Below, piece after piece: positions 6,909 through 15,287 of a DNA stretch of 37,850 nucleotides. The DNA comes from Candidatus Stackebrandtia faecavium. GTDB taxonomy: Bacteria; Actinomycetota; Actinomycetes; Mycobacteriales; Micromonosporaceae. Each line of letters opens with the position of its first letter. Position 1 is the stretch's first letter. The translations under genes and the position numbers were made by a program. Location: positions 1-37,850 of the forward strand of contig DXIM01000005.1 in assembly GCA_019112895.1 (NCBI GenBank). Reading direction: 5' to 3'. Under the pieces are notes generated by a model. That model worked only from the letters and a program-made list of their open reading frames with translations. It made no database searches and had not been told where the DNA came from.

Positions 6909-8075
6909 ATGAGCACCTTCACAGAACCCAGCCCCACATCGACCGCACTGCTTTTGTTGGGGCGGGGCTCCGACTCGCAATCCGAACGCGGCGTCGACTG
7001 TCCGGGGGAACTGCCTCCCGCCTCCGACCCCAACCTGGTCGACCGTGCAAAGGCGGCGAAAGAAGCCCTGGGCGATGACGTGTTTCTCCTCGGGCACCAC
7101 TACCAGCGCGACGAGGTGATTCAGTTCGCCGACGTCACCGGCGACTCGTTCAAGCTGGCGCAGCAGGCCGCGGCACGTCCACAAGCTCGGCACATCGTGT
7201 TCTGCGGAGTGCATTTCATGGCCGAGTCCGCCGACATCCTGACCAGCGACGACCAAGCGGTCGTGCTGCCCGACCTCGCCGCCGGCTGTTCCATGGCCGA
7301 CATGGCGACCGCAGTACAGGTCGAGGAATGCTGGCAACGGATGGAAGAGGTCGGCATCGCCGACGATGTCGTGCCCATGACCTACATGAACTCCTCCGCC
7401 GACATCAAGGCTTTCGTCGGGCGACACGGCGGGATCGTGTGCACCTCCTCGAACGCCAAACGCGCGCTCGAATGGGCGTACGCCCGCGGCAACCAGGTGT
7501 TGTTCCTGCCCGACCAGCATCTCGGCCGCAACACGGCCGTACTGAAAATGGGCTTCGGCCTGGACGATTGCGTGGTCTACAACCCGCACAGGGCCGGCGG
7601 CGGGCTCGACGAGGAAGCCCTACGGTCGGCGAAAATGATCCTGTGGCGCGGACACTGCTCGGTGCACGGCCGGTTCACAGTCGACAGCGTCGAGGACGTG
7701 CGCGCGCGCGTTCCCGGCGTGAACGTCCTGGTCCACCCGGAGTGCACACACGATGTCGTGTCGGCCGCCGACCAGGTCGGCTCCACCGAGTACATCATCT
7801 CCACCGTCGAGGCAGCACCTTCCGGCTCCGCATGGGCCATCGGCACCGAGCTCAACCTGGTCCGGCGCCTAGCGAACCAGCACCCGGACAAGAAGGTCAT
7901 GTTCCTCGACAAGACAGTCTGCTACTGCTCGACGATGAATCGGATCGACCTGCCGCATCTCGTGTGGAGCCTCGAAGAGCTCGCCGCGGGACGACTGGTG
8001 AATCAGATCACCGTCGATCCTCAAACCACGATCGACGCCAAGGCGGCGCTCGACCGCATGCTGGCATTGCCGTAG
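6909..8075 (+). CDS. nadA: Quinolinate synthase A
   Basis: 388 residues. NadA condenses iminoaspartate with dihydroxyacetone phosphate to quinolinate, using a [4Fe-4S] cluster. Likely ligands are Cys127 (GCSMADM), Cys250 (RGHCSVHGRF) and Cys340 (TVCYCSTMN). Spacing matches the long, B. subtilis-like NadA form. Other landmarks are LLGHHYQRDEV near residue 61, YMNSSADIKA, and HPECTHDVV at 276-284. The ATG at 6909 is preferred over the one at 6849, because AGGAG lies five bases before it (6899-6903). A GATAAT at 6881-6886 may be its -10. nadB and nadC are not adjacent in this window, unlike the usual nadABC operon, and murA follows on the same strand after 170 bases. Confidence 0.96.
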   Translation: MSTFTEPSPTSTALLLLGRGSDSQSERGVDCPGELPPASDPNLVDRAKAAKEALGDDVFLLGHHYQRDEVIQFADVTGDSFKLAQQAAARPQARHIVFCGVHFMAESADILTSDDQAVVLPDLAAGCSMADMATAVQVEECWQRMEEVGIADDVVPMTYMNSSADIKAFVGRHGGIVCTSSNAKRALEWAYARGNQVLFLPDQHLGRNTAVLKMGFGLDDCVVYNPHRAGGGLDEEALRSAKMILWRGHCSVHGRFTVDSVEDVRARVPGVNVLVHPECTHDVVSAADQVGSTEYIISTVEAAPSGSAWAIGTELNLVRRLANQHPDKKVMFLDKTVCYCSTMNRIDLPHLVWSLEELAAGRLVNQITVDPQTTIDAKAALDRMLALP

Positions 8076-8233
8076 CCGACCAGATTACCAACGTTGCAGT
8101 TACGACCTGGAGAGACATCCAAAAGGCAACCCAAGCCTCCTCGTGCGCGTCTAATACAAGAGATAGCTGTGCACAATCCCGCGACATCAACCGATATGAT
8201 CGCGTGCCGGCTATGCGATCAATTCGTGATAAT

Positions 8234-8238
8234 GGAGG
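8234..8238 (+). promoter_or_regulatory. Ribosome binding site setting a TTG start for murA
   Basis: GGAGG lies seven bases before TTG 8246. Another in-frame TTG at 8240 is only one base from the site, and an ATG at 8214 lies upstream of it. The spacing therefore selects TTG 8246. Confidence 0.7.
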
Positions 8239-8245
8239 CTTGGCG

Positions 8246-9574
8246 TTGAAGGACGATGTTCTAGTAGTGCACGGCGGTTCCCCGCTGAAGGGCGAAATAA
8301 GGGTCCGGGGTGCTAAGAACCTCGTCTCCAAGGCCATGGTGGCCGCTGTCTTGGGCGAGTCTCCATCCGTGTTGTACGACGTCCCCGCGATCAGCGATGT
8401 CGAAATCGTGCGGGGACTTCTCGAGCTTCACGGTGTCCGGACGTCGATCAACGAGGACCGTGCGCTACGCATGGACCCCACTAATGTCATCACCGCAGGT
8501 GTCGACGAGATCAATGTGCATGCCGGCTCCAGCCGTATCCCGATCCTGTTGTGCGGACCGCTGCTGCACCGGCTGGGTACGGCGTACATCCCCAACTTGG
8601 GCGGCTGCAACATCGGCGGGCGGCTCATCGACTTCCACCTCGACGCGCTGCGTCAGTTCGGTGCCGTCATCGATAAGCAGCCCGACGGCATGTACCTATC
8701 GGCTCCGACGCGGCTCCAGGGCATCAAGTACACGCTCGACTACCCGTCGGTCGGCTCGACCGAACAGATCCTGCTGACCGCGGTCTTGGCCGAGGGCGTC
8801 ACCGAGCTTCGGAACGCCGCTGTCGAGCCGGAGATCATGGACCTGATCTGTGTACTTCAGAAAATGGGCGCAATCATCAAGGTCCACACCGACCGGGTGA
8901 TCGAAATCGAGGGCGTCGACCGTCTGCACGGATACCGGCACCGTCCGATCCCGGACCGGATCGAGACCGGCAGCTGGGCGGCCGCCGCGCTGGCGACGCA
9001 CGGCGAAGTTTTCGTGCGTGGCGCGCGCCAGGCCGACATGATGACGTTCCTCAACGTCTTCCGCACGATCGGCGGGGCGTTCGACATCGACGACTCCCCC
9101 GGCGGCGGCATCCGTTTCTGGCACCCGGGCAAGGAGCTGTCACCGGTGGCGTTGGAGACCGATGTCCACCCGGGGCTCATGACCGACTGGCAGCAACCCC
9201 TGGTCGTTGCGCTGACGCAGGCCCACGGCCTGTCTATCGTGCACGAGACCGTGTACGAACGCCGTTTCGGATACACGGCGGAGCTGCGCCAGATGGGCGC
9301 CAACATTCAGCTTTATCGCGACTGCCTCGGCGGCACCCCGTGCCGTTGGGGGCGACGCAATTTCCTGCATTCCGCCGTGATCGCGGGGCCATCGAAACTG
9401 CACGCGATCGATCTGCAGATCCCGGACTTGCGCGCAGGTTTCAGCCACCTGATCGCGGCGCTGGCCGCCGAAGGCACGTCGCGGGTATTCGGAGTCGACC
9501 GTTTCATCACCCGCGGCTATGAAGATTTCGAGTCGAAACTGCAGGGCTTGGGGGCCGCGGTCGAACGCCCGTAA
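8246..9574 (+). CDS. murA: UDP-N-acetylglucosamine 1-carboxyvinyltransferase (MurA)
   Basis: 442 residues from a TTG start. It catalyses the first committed step of peptidoglycan synthesis in the cytoplasm, transferring enolpyruvate from PEP to UDP-GlcNAc. Lys24-Asn25 of RGAKNL form the conserved KN motif. The catalytic loop is LGGCNIGGRLIDFH with Cys121, the residue attacked by fosfomycin; mycobacterial MurA has Asp there. Later signatures PSVGSTEQILLTAVLAEG, AAVEPEIMDL, TDWQQPLVVALTQA and IPDLRAGFSHLIAALAA match Streptomyces-type MurA. The open frame extends far upstream, but only as a shadow of nadA. A TATGAT at 8195-8200 could be the -10 of its own promoter. Confidence 0.95.
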   Translation: MKDDVLVVHGGSPLKGEIRVRGAKNLVSKAMVAAVLGESPSVLYDVPAISDVEIVRGLLELHGVRTSINEDRALRMDPTNVITAGVDEINVHAGSSRIPILLCGPLLHRLGTAYIPNLGGCNIGGRLIDFHLDALRQFGAVIDKQPDGMYLSAPTRLQGIKYTLDYPSVGSTEQILLTAVLAEGVTELRNAAVEPEIMDLICVLQKMGAIIKVHTDRVIEIEGVDRLHGYRHRPIPDRIETGSWAAAALATHGEVFVRGARQADMMTFLNVFRTIGGAFDIDDSPGGGIRFWHPGKELSPVALETDVHPGLMTDWQQPLVVALTQAHGLSIVHETVYERRFGYTAELRQMGANIQLYRDCLGGTPCRWGRRNFLHSAVIAGPSKLHAIDLQIPDLRAGFSHLIAALAAEGTSRVFGVDRFITRGYEDFESKLQGLGAAVERP

Positions 9575-9633
9575 CACGTTGCGTGCGTCGCTGACCTCCC
9601 AGACGGCCAATACGAGCACGCTGAGCCAGGCGG

Positions 9634-9649
9634 TAGTCTGCTTAGCGTG
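9634..9649 (+). promoter_or_regulatory. Leaderless promoter -10 for the DUF3043 gene
   Basis: TAGTCT (9634-9639), seven bases, then the GTG at 9647. The spacing puts the transcription start on or beside the start codon. There is no ribosome site, and no good -35. Confidence 0.55.
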
Positions 9650-10354
9650 CCTGCACTTTTTAAACGTAAGCAAAAGGACCACGACGCGGAAGCGACGCCC
9701 GACACCTCTGACGACGCTTCCGCGCAGGAATCGATAGCGCCGCAGCGTCGGACGCGTGACAAGGACGCGCCCACTCCCAAGCGGCAGGCTCCGAAGAAGA
9801 AGCGCCCCCCGGTCAACCCGCCGTTGACCGCGAAGGAGAAGCGCGAGCGCGCTAAGACGCTCGCGCCCACAAAGGATGAGCGCCGCGAAGCTGCCGACGA
9901 ACGGCGCAAAGAGCGTCTACTCATCGCCGAAGGGCATGACCGGGGCGACCCGTTGTACGACAAGTACCACATGCCTCGCGACAAGGGTAAAGAGCGGCTT
10001 CTCGTTCGCGACATCGTGGACTCACGACACAATGTCGGTCAATATTTCTTCTTCGTCGCGATCATCATCATGTTCGCTTCCGGCGGCACGATGCCGGTTC
10101 AGGTACAAAGCGCTGCTTTGATCGCCTGGGTCGCGATCATCGTTTTGTTCGCGTTCGACTGCGTCATCCTGTCGCGCAAGGTTTTGCGACTGACGAAGGA
10201 GCGCTACCCCAAGCACACCCAACGCAAGGCCGGACTGTGCTGGTATGCCATTTCACGGTCGATCATGTTCCGGAGGCTGCGTACGCCGCGACCGCGCCCG
10301 GGCATCACGACGAAAACCCCCATCGAGGACCTCGGCAAGGTTTTCAAGAATTGA
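9647..10354 (+). CDS. DUF3043 family membrane protein
   Basis: 235 residues. The first 120 are charged and disordered, rich in Lys, Arg, Asp and Pro (KRKQKDHDAEAT, PKKKRPPVNPPL, KEKRERAK). They are followed by the family signature RDIVDSRHNVGQYFFF and two transmembrane helices, roughly 131-149 and 155-175. A basic tail, RKVLRLTKERYPKH onwards, is probably cytoplasmic. Function is unknown; the family is restricted to actinobacteria and its place beside murA-type and central metabolic genes is common. The GTG start follows TAGTCT by seven bases, indicating a leaderless mRNA. Confidence 0.9.
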   Translation: MPALFKRKQKDHDAEATPDTSDDASAQESIAPQRRTRDKDAPTPKRQAPKKKRPPVNPPLTAKEKRERAKTLAPTKDERREAADERRKERLLIAEGHDRGDPLYDKYHMPRDKGKERLLVRDIVDSRHNVGQYFFFVAIIIMFASGGTMPVQVQSAALIAWVAIIVLFAFDCVILSRKVLRLTKERYPKHTQRKAGLCWYAISRSIMFRRLRTPRPRPGITTKTPIEDLGKVFKN

Positions 10355-10549
10355 CAGCTCGCAATACGTTCGCGGGCAGCCGAACGGATGTCATTGCAAG
10401 GCAAGGATTGGGCACATAACACCCACCACAGCAGTCCACTGTATCCATATGTGCAGTTGACGTCGCACTATGCGCTCACACGTGAGTACACATAGGTTTT
10501 AGTCGAGACAGGTCACACCTCCTCCTCGCGGCCATGGCAAAGTGGCGAT
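10355..10549. other. 195-bp intergenic gap
   Basis: It separates the DUF3043 gene from the WG-repeat gene. It holds isolated -35-like TTGACA (10351-10356) and TTGACG (10457-10462) and a TAGGTT (10493-10498), but no pair with correct spacing and no hairpin terminator that I can support. Confidence 0.4.
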
Positions 10550-11629
10550 ATGGCGGATGTTGCGGCGGACCTTCGGGCAGCGCTGCTTCGTGCCCTCGGC
10601 CCTATCGACCCGAACACGTTGAGCCCTCAGATTCTTGATCACTCGATAGTGCCCGCGATTCGCACCGAAGCAACGCGTCGACTTGATCGCGTCAGTGATG
10701 ACGCCGATAAAAGCCGTCTCCTGGGCGTGCGGTCAGTGACAAACCGGACGCTACGAGACCTCACCGATGCCGAATCAGACGCGAAACAGGCGCTCGATCT
10801 GGCTACGCAGGTCGACACCGAACTACTGCTATCCCCGGCACGAAGCCGCCTGGCGCAGGCAAAACGCGACCAAGGCGACTACGCCGCCGCCGATCGGTTG
10901 TTTGCCATGGCCGAGACCGGCGAACTGCCCCGCAGGCTCATCGGTCAAGTACGTGCCGGCGCCGCGCTGTCCTGCATCGCACAAAAGCGCCTGACTGAGG
11001 CTCTCCAGCACCTCGAACACGCCATCGAACACAGCAACGACGACGTCACCACGGAGACGATCAACCGCGCGCTGGGCCTGGTGTACCAGCTCGCCGCCGA
11101 CGGTTTCGGACCATCGCCGCGCCCGTGGGAGGAACGCGCCGAGTATCCAGCCCCACGGCGGTTCCAGGACCCGCGCAACGGCAAATGGGGATTCCTGGAT
11201 AGCAAGAAGAACCCCGTCATCCCGCCGACCTTCACCGACGCCGGAGAGTTCCGCGGCGGCACGGCCGCGGTCAAAGAACGCAGTTGGGGCGCGGTGGACA
11301 CCTCCGGAGCACTGACAGTGCCGTTCCTGTACGACGCGCTCAGCACTACCGTCCCGGGCGGTAAGAGCGTGACCGGCTTCGTCGACGGTGTCGCCGCCGT
11401 CAAACGTCGCGGTTCCACAGGACTGATCAACCGGAACGGCAAAATCATCGTGCCCCTGCACTACCGCGAGATCATCGTTCACCCGGCCGGCTACGCCGTC
11501 ACGACCGGATCGAACACGTGGGGCGCCCGCGATCGCACCGGTGACGAGATCCTCCCACCGCGTTTCAGCCGGACCGATGTGCTGCGGCGTCTCGATTCGC
11601 AGACCCAGATCGATTACGGCCCCCTGTAG
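10550..11629 (+). CDS. WG-repeat protein with helical N-terminal region
   Basis: 359 residues. Residues 1-185 look all-helical and TPR-like (AKRDQGDYAAADRLFAMAE, LTEALQHLEHAIEHSND). From 203 on come WG beta-repeats: GKWGFLDSKKNPVIPPTF (211-228), SWGAVDTSGALTVPFLYDAL (245-264), a degenerate GSTGLINRNGKIIVPLHY (288-305) in which Trp is replaced, and TWGARDRTGDEILPPRF (323-339). No signal peptide or membrane segment is visible, so it is probably cytoplasmic. Such repeats usually mediate binding; no enzymatic residues are recognised. No ribosome site is seen before the ATG. Function unknown. Confidence 0.75.
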   Translation: MADVAADLRAALLRALGPIDPNTLSPQILDHSIVPAIRTEATRRLDRVSDDADKSRLLGVRSVTNRTLRDLTDAESDAKQALDLATQVDTELLLSPARSRLAQAKRDQGDYAAADRLFAMAETGELPRRLIGQVRAGAALSCIAQKRLTEALQHLEHAIEHSNDDVTTETINRALGLVYQLAADGFGPSPRPWEERAEYPAPRRFQDPRNGKWGFLDSKKNPVIPPTFTDAGEFRGGTAAVKERSWGAVDTSGALTVPFLYDALSTTVPGGKSVTGFVDGVAAVKRRGSTGLINRNGKIIVPLHYREIIVHPAGYAVTTGSNTWGARDRTGDEILPPRFSRTDVLRRLDSQTQIDYGPL

Positions 11630-11680
11630 CCGAACGCCAAACAACGTTCCGGGGCCCGCATCACGGCCCGAAAAACGCGA

Positions 11681-11696
11681 TACCGTACCAAGCGTG
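11681..11696 (+). promoter_or_regulatory. Leaderless promoter -10 for the aldo/keto reductase gene
   Basis: TACCGT (11681-11686), seven bases, then GTG 11694. No Shine-Dalgarno sequence precedes the start, and family homology begins exactly there. Confidence 0.55.
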
Positions 11697-12707
11697 GAAT
11701 TCAGACACTTGGGGCATTCAGGCCTCATCATCAGTGAAATCGCCTACGGAAACTGGATCACGCACGGCAGCCAAGTCGAGGAGGATGCGGCACGGGCGTG
11801 CGTGCATGCGGCCCTCGACGCCGGTATCACGACGTTCGACACTGCCGACGTCTACGCCCAAGGCGCCGCCGAGGAGGTCCTCGGCAGGGCTTTGGACGGC
11901 CAACGCCGCGACGCGCTCGAGATCTTCACCAAGGTCTACTTCCCAATGGGGTCAGGACATAACGATCGGGGCTTGTCCCGCAAACACATCATGACGGCGA
12001 TCGATCATTCGCTTCGGCGGCTCGGCACCGAGTACGTGGACCTGTACCAGGCTCACCGGTTCGACTACGAAACACCGTTGGAAGAAACGATGCAGGCCTT
12101 CGCCGACGTGGTCCGGGCGGGCAAGGCCCATTACATCGGTGTTTCCGAATGGAACGCGGCGCAGCTGCACGCCGCCGCGCCGCTGGCAAGGGACCTGAAC
12201 ATTCGCCTGGTCTCGAACCAGCCTCAGTATTCGATGTTGTGGCGTGTCATCGAGGAGCAGGTTGTCCCGGCCAGCGTCGAACTGGGCTTGGGTCAGATCG
12301 TGTGGTCGCCGATCGCGCAGGGAATCCTGACCGGGAAATACCTACCGGGCCAGGACCTGCCAGCCGGGAGCCGTGCCACCGACCCCAACGGCAGCGAGTT
12401 CATATCCCGGCTAGTCGGCAACGACGAGATCCTGCGCCGGGTACAGCTGCTCAAACCGATCGCCGACGATCTGGGCCTGACGATGGCGCAACTGGCGGTC
12501 GCGTGGGTCCTCCAGAACTCGAACGTGTCTGCGGCGATCATCGGCGCTTCCCGTCCCGAGCAAGTGGTATCCAACGCCAAGGCCGCGGGAGTGACACTCG
12601 AGGCCACAGTGATGGATGCGATCGACGAGGCTTTGGAGCCCGTCGTCGTCCGTGACCCAGCCAAGACGCGCAGCCCATCCGACCCCAAGATTCGCCGGGT
12701 TTGCTGA
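11694..12707 (+). CDS. Aldo/keto reductase (potassium-channel beta-subunit-like)
   Basis: 337 residues, a TIM-barrel NADPH oxidoreductase. The tetrad is complete: Asp49 and Tyr54 in FDTADVYAQG, Lys80 in EIFTKVYFP, His121 in YQAHRFD. The substrate-side and cofactor motifs are SNQPQYSMLWR, SPIAQGILTGKY, and AAIIGASRPEQ near the C-terminus, which binds the 2'-phosphate of NADPH. The combination of YSMLWR and SPIAQG is typical of the Kv-beta/YghZ-like group, whose natural substrates are small aldehydes such as methylglyoxal. The start is the GTG at 11694, supported by a leaderless promoter and by homology starting at EFRHLGHSGL. It is followed by a hairpin terminator. Confidence 0.9.
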   Translation: MEFRHLGHSGLIISEIAYGNWITHGSQVEEDAARACVHAALDAGITTFDTADVYAQGAAEEVLGRALDGQRRDALEIFTKVYFPMGSGHNDRGLSRKHIMTAIDHSLRRLGTEYVDLYQAHRFDYETPLEETMQAFADVVRAGKAHYIGVSEWNAAQLHAAAPLARDLNIRLVSNQPQYSMLWRVIEEQVVPASVELGLGQIVWSPIAQGILTGKYLPGQDLPAGSRATDPNGSEFISRLVGNDEILRRVQLLKPIADDLGLTMAQLAVAWVLQNSNVSAAIIGASRPEQVVSNAKAAGVTLEATVMDAIDEALEPVVVRDPAKTRSPSDPKIRRVC

Positions 12708-13090
12708 CAACCGTTGCCGGGGTACGGAATGCGACACTGTATCCCGGCACGCCTCCTCTCTGTAATTGCGACATAGGTGACGTACGTCTCATAAAAGAAG
12801 GCGCTATGATTGCGAAATGGTAACGGTGTATGTTTCTTCCACGTTACAGCGCATGAGTGCGCCGGAGAGTTCCACTGTCTCCACAAGATACGACGCCGGT
12901 CACCTACTGCCAGATAACGAAGCAACGCTGCACACCACCAGACCGAAAACGTCCGCACGTCATGGTCCTCGGGCCCGACACCAGCAATCTTCCCCACAAC
13001 GCATGAGCATCGGTCGAGCAAGCGCTTCCAGGTCCCGCCAGGACCGCGGAACGGGCGCGGGCAGGCGGCCGAGGAAAGTCTTGTTACCCA
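12708..13090. other. 383-bp gap before the acyltransferase gene
   Basis: It contains a terminator-like hairpin (12716-12748), a TTGCGA-N17-TCATAA pair (12766-12794), a TATGAT (12805-12810) six bases before an ATG at 12817, a GACGTACGTC palindrome (12779-12788) and a small hairpin (13031-13045). The reading frame opened by ATG 12817 runs 96 codons into the next gene, but its composition is not convincing. The segment just before 13091 ends in GAGGAAAGTC. A long leader for the acyltransferase mRNA is the simplest explanation. Confidence 0.35.
12716..12748 (+). terminator. Hairpin after the aldo/keto reductase gene
   Basis: Ten-bp stem GCCGGGGTAC/GTATCCCGGC with one G-U pair and a 13-base loop, starting nine bases after the stop. 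The downstream ACGCCTCCTCTCT is pyrimidine-rich rather than a T-tract. Confidence 0.5.
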
Positions 13091-15250
13091 ATGACTGCTG
13101 TTCCTGATACTCGCAAGGGCACCAGCGAACCCAAGCCGAGCCCGCCCGCGAATACCAAAGCGAAGTCCGCCTTTCGTCCGGACATCGAGGGCCTACGCGC
13201 GATCGCGGTGCTCCTGGTCGTCATCAGCCACGCGCAGATCGCCCTGTTCGGCTTCGAACTCGCGCCCGGCGGATATGTGGGTGTCGACGTCTTCTTCGTA
13301 ATCTCCGGGTTCTTGATCACAACCCTATTGGTCAAGGAGCTCAAAGAGACCGGGACGATCTCGATCAAAAAGTTCTACGCACGCCGCGCGACGCGTCTGC
13401 TGCCCGCATCGGCATTGGTCCTCGTGGTCACGCTCGTGGCTTCCTGGCTGTGGCTGCCTTTCACTCGGATCACCTCGTTGACCTGGGATGCGATCGCAAG
13501 CAGCTTCTACATGATCAACTACCGGCTCGCGTTCACCGACACCGATTACATGAACGCGGACGCACCGCCTTCCCCGATGCAGCACTTCTGGTCATTGGCG
13601 GTCGAAGAACAGTTCTATTTCGTCTGGCCGTTGTTGCTGCTGGCAATCGTCGCCCTGTGTGCCGGGCATTTCCGCCGCCGCATCGTGGTTGCGACGTTGT
13701 CGGTCGTCCTAGTGTCGTCGCTGGCTATCAGCGCCATTTACACCCAAAGCGACACGGCGTGGTCCTATTTCGGTATCCACACCCGCGCCTGGGAGTTGGC
13801 AGCGGGAGCACTCGTGGCCCTGTTCGCCGGTTACTTGACGAAACTGCGTCCCTCCGTGGCGAGCATGGCAACCTGGACCGGTGTCGGCATGATCATGGTC
13901 GCAGCGGTCACCTTCACCTCCGACACGGTCTTCCCCGGATACGCAGCATTGCTGCCGGTCGCCGGCACCGCCCTTGCGATCGCGGGCGGATGCAGCGCCA
14001 ACCCGCATGGTGCCGGGCTCGTTTTGAACCGAACTCCGTTCCAGTTCGTGGGCAAGATCTCTTACAGCTACTACCTGTGGCACTGGCCGATTTTGATGAT
14101 CGCCCCAGCCGCGTTGGGTAAGACCGGCTCGGTCCCGCTCAACACCGCGCTGATGGTCGGTGCGCTCGTGGTCACGTGGATCACGTTCCGCTTCGTGGAG
14201 GACCCGATCCGCAACCGCAAGTCGCTCAAGATCAAGCCGTGGCGGGGCATCCGCGTCGGCGTGGCATTGACCACGTCCACTGCTGCGCTCGCACTGGTTG
14301 GCGCCTGGGCGGTGCCGATGGTGGCCTACAGCTCGGGAACGGTCGCGGTGGATACCACAAAGACCGTCGCCTCCTCGAGTACGACGGCCACGGTCCAAAA
14401 CCTGATCCGGAAATCCGAGAACATCGACAGCGTCCCGCAGAACCTGACTCCTCCGTTGGAAACCGTGGAAGAAGACAGGCCGGAGGTCTACGACTCGGGC
14501 TGCAACCAGGAAATATCGGATTCGAACACGCAACCTAAGGAATGCGAATACGGCGACGTCGACAGTGACAAAACGATCGTGCTCTTCGGTGATTCACATG
14601 CGGCGCAGTGGTTCCCGGCCATCGACAAGATCGGTCAGGAAGCGGGAATGAAGGTTGTCCCCATCACCCGAAGCGGTTGCCCGATCGGCGAGGTCGACAT
14701 CTACCACGATGTCGTGGACCGCCACTACTACGAATGCAACGACTGGCGCGACAATGCCTTCGAGATGATCAATGACATCAACCCGGAGATGATCGTGACC
14801 ACCTCGGCTAACGGGCACAAAGCGATCGACCCGGAGACACTCGAACCGGTGGATGACCCAGACGAAGCAATGGTGGAAGGTTGGGAACACACCTTCACCG
14901 ATCTGCGTGATGCCAGCTCCGACGCCGAAATTACATACCTGGTCGACACGCCGAACTTCGGTGACCCGGTCCCCGACTGCGTCGCCGAGAACCTCAAGCA
15001 GGTCGACTCGTGCAACGTCTCGAAATCCGAAGCGATGCTGAGGCCGGAACGCACCGAGGGCATCGTCAATTACGTCGAATCCCAAGACAACATGAGGACC
15101 ATCAACCCGTTCCCGTGGTTCTGCGCCGACAACGAGTGTCCGGTGATCATCGGTAACAGCCTGCTGCTGCGCGACTCGAACCACATCACGACGGACTACA
15201 TCAAAGCGATTTCTCCGTTGTTGCAAGAGGAGCTTCTCAACTCCGCCTGA
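13091..15250 (+). CDS. Acyltransferase-3 membrane protein with C-terminal SGNH hydrolase domain (OafA/YrhL-like)
   Basis: 719 residues. Residues 27-380 form the multi-pass acyltransferase-3 domain: FRPDIEGLRAIAVLLVVISH with His47 as the conserved catalytic His, GGYVGVDVFFVISGFLIT, RRATRLLPA, and HFWSLAVEEQFYFVWPL, followed by about eight more hydrophobic helices. Residues 400-719 are extracytoplasmic. They contain the SGNH elements VLFGDSHAAQW (about residue 499) and, near the C-terminus, DSNHITTDYI, the Asp-His pair. Several cysteines (CNQEI, SGCPIG, CNDW) could form disulfides. The enzyme would move an acyl group across the membrane and onto a surface glycan or peptidoglycan. GAGGAA is 14 bases upstream of the ATG, an unusually long spacing. 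A strong terminator follows. Confidence 0.9.
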   Translation: MTAVPDTRKGTSEPKPSPPANTKAKSAFRPDIEGLRAIAVLLVVISHAQIALFGFELAPGGYVGVDVFFVISGFLITTLLVKELKETGTISIKKFYARRATRLLPASALVLVVTLVASWLWLPFTRITSLTWDAIASSFYMINYRLAFTDTDYMNADAPPSPMQHFWSLAVEEQFYFVWPLLLLAIVALCAGHFRRRIVVATLSVVLVSSLAISAIYTQSDTAWSYFGIHTRAWELAAGALVALFAGYLTKLRPSVASMATWTGVGMIMVAAVTFTSDTVFPGYAALLPVAGTALAIAGGCSANPHGAGLVLNRTPFQFVGKISYSYYLWHWPILMIAPAALGKTGSVPLNTALMVGALVVTWITFRFVEDPIRNRKSLKIKPWRGIRVGVALTTSTAALALVGAWAVPMVAYSSGTVAVDTTKTVASSSTTATVQNLIRKSENIDSVPQNLTPPLETVEEDRPEVYDSGCNQEISDSNTQPKECEYGDVDSDKTIVLFGDSHAAQWFPAIDKIGQEAGMKVVPITRSGCPIGEVDIYHDVVDRHYYECNDWRDNAFEMINDINPEMIVTTSANGHKAIDPETLEPVDDPDEAMVEGWEHTFTDLRDASSDAEITYLVDTPNFGDPVPDCVAENLKQVDSCNVSKSEAMLRPERTEGIVNYVESQDNMRTINPFPWFCADNECPVIIGNSLLLRDSNHITTDYIKAISPLLQEELLNSA

Positions 15251-15253
15251 CGC

Positions 15254-15287
15254 ATGAGGCGCCGGCCCACACAGGCCGGTGCCTCAT
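15254..15287 (+). terminator. Strong intrinsic terminator between acyltransferase and miaA
   Basis: Fourteen-bp stem with one G-U pair (ATGAGGCGCCGGCC / GGCCGGTGCCTCAT), six-base loop cacaca, followed by TTCTTTG on the + strand. Its right arm overlaps the miaA stop codon, so the same DNA serves both convergent genes. Confidence 0.85.

Noticed and set aside
7328-8245. Long in-frame extension upstream of murA.
   Set aside because: It overlaps nadA in another frame; the ribosome site at 8234-8238 fixes the murA start at 8246.
13061-13100. GAGGAAAGTC near 13071 looks like the conserved start region of RNase P RNA.
   Set aside because: The following CGGGCTCC is missing, the downstream sequence is the acyltransferase coding region, and no other RNase P core motif is present.
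12817-13107. A 96-codon frame with a TATGAT six bases before its ATG.
   Set aside because: Low-complexity Ser/Arg/Thr/Pro composition, overlap with the acyltransferase start and no family resemblance; kept only as a note on the gap.
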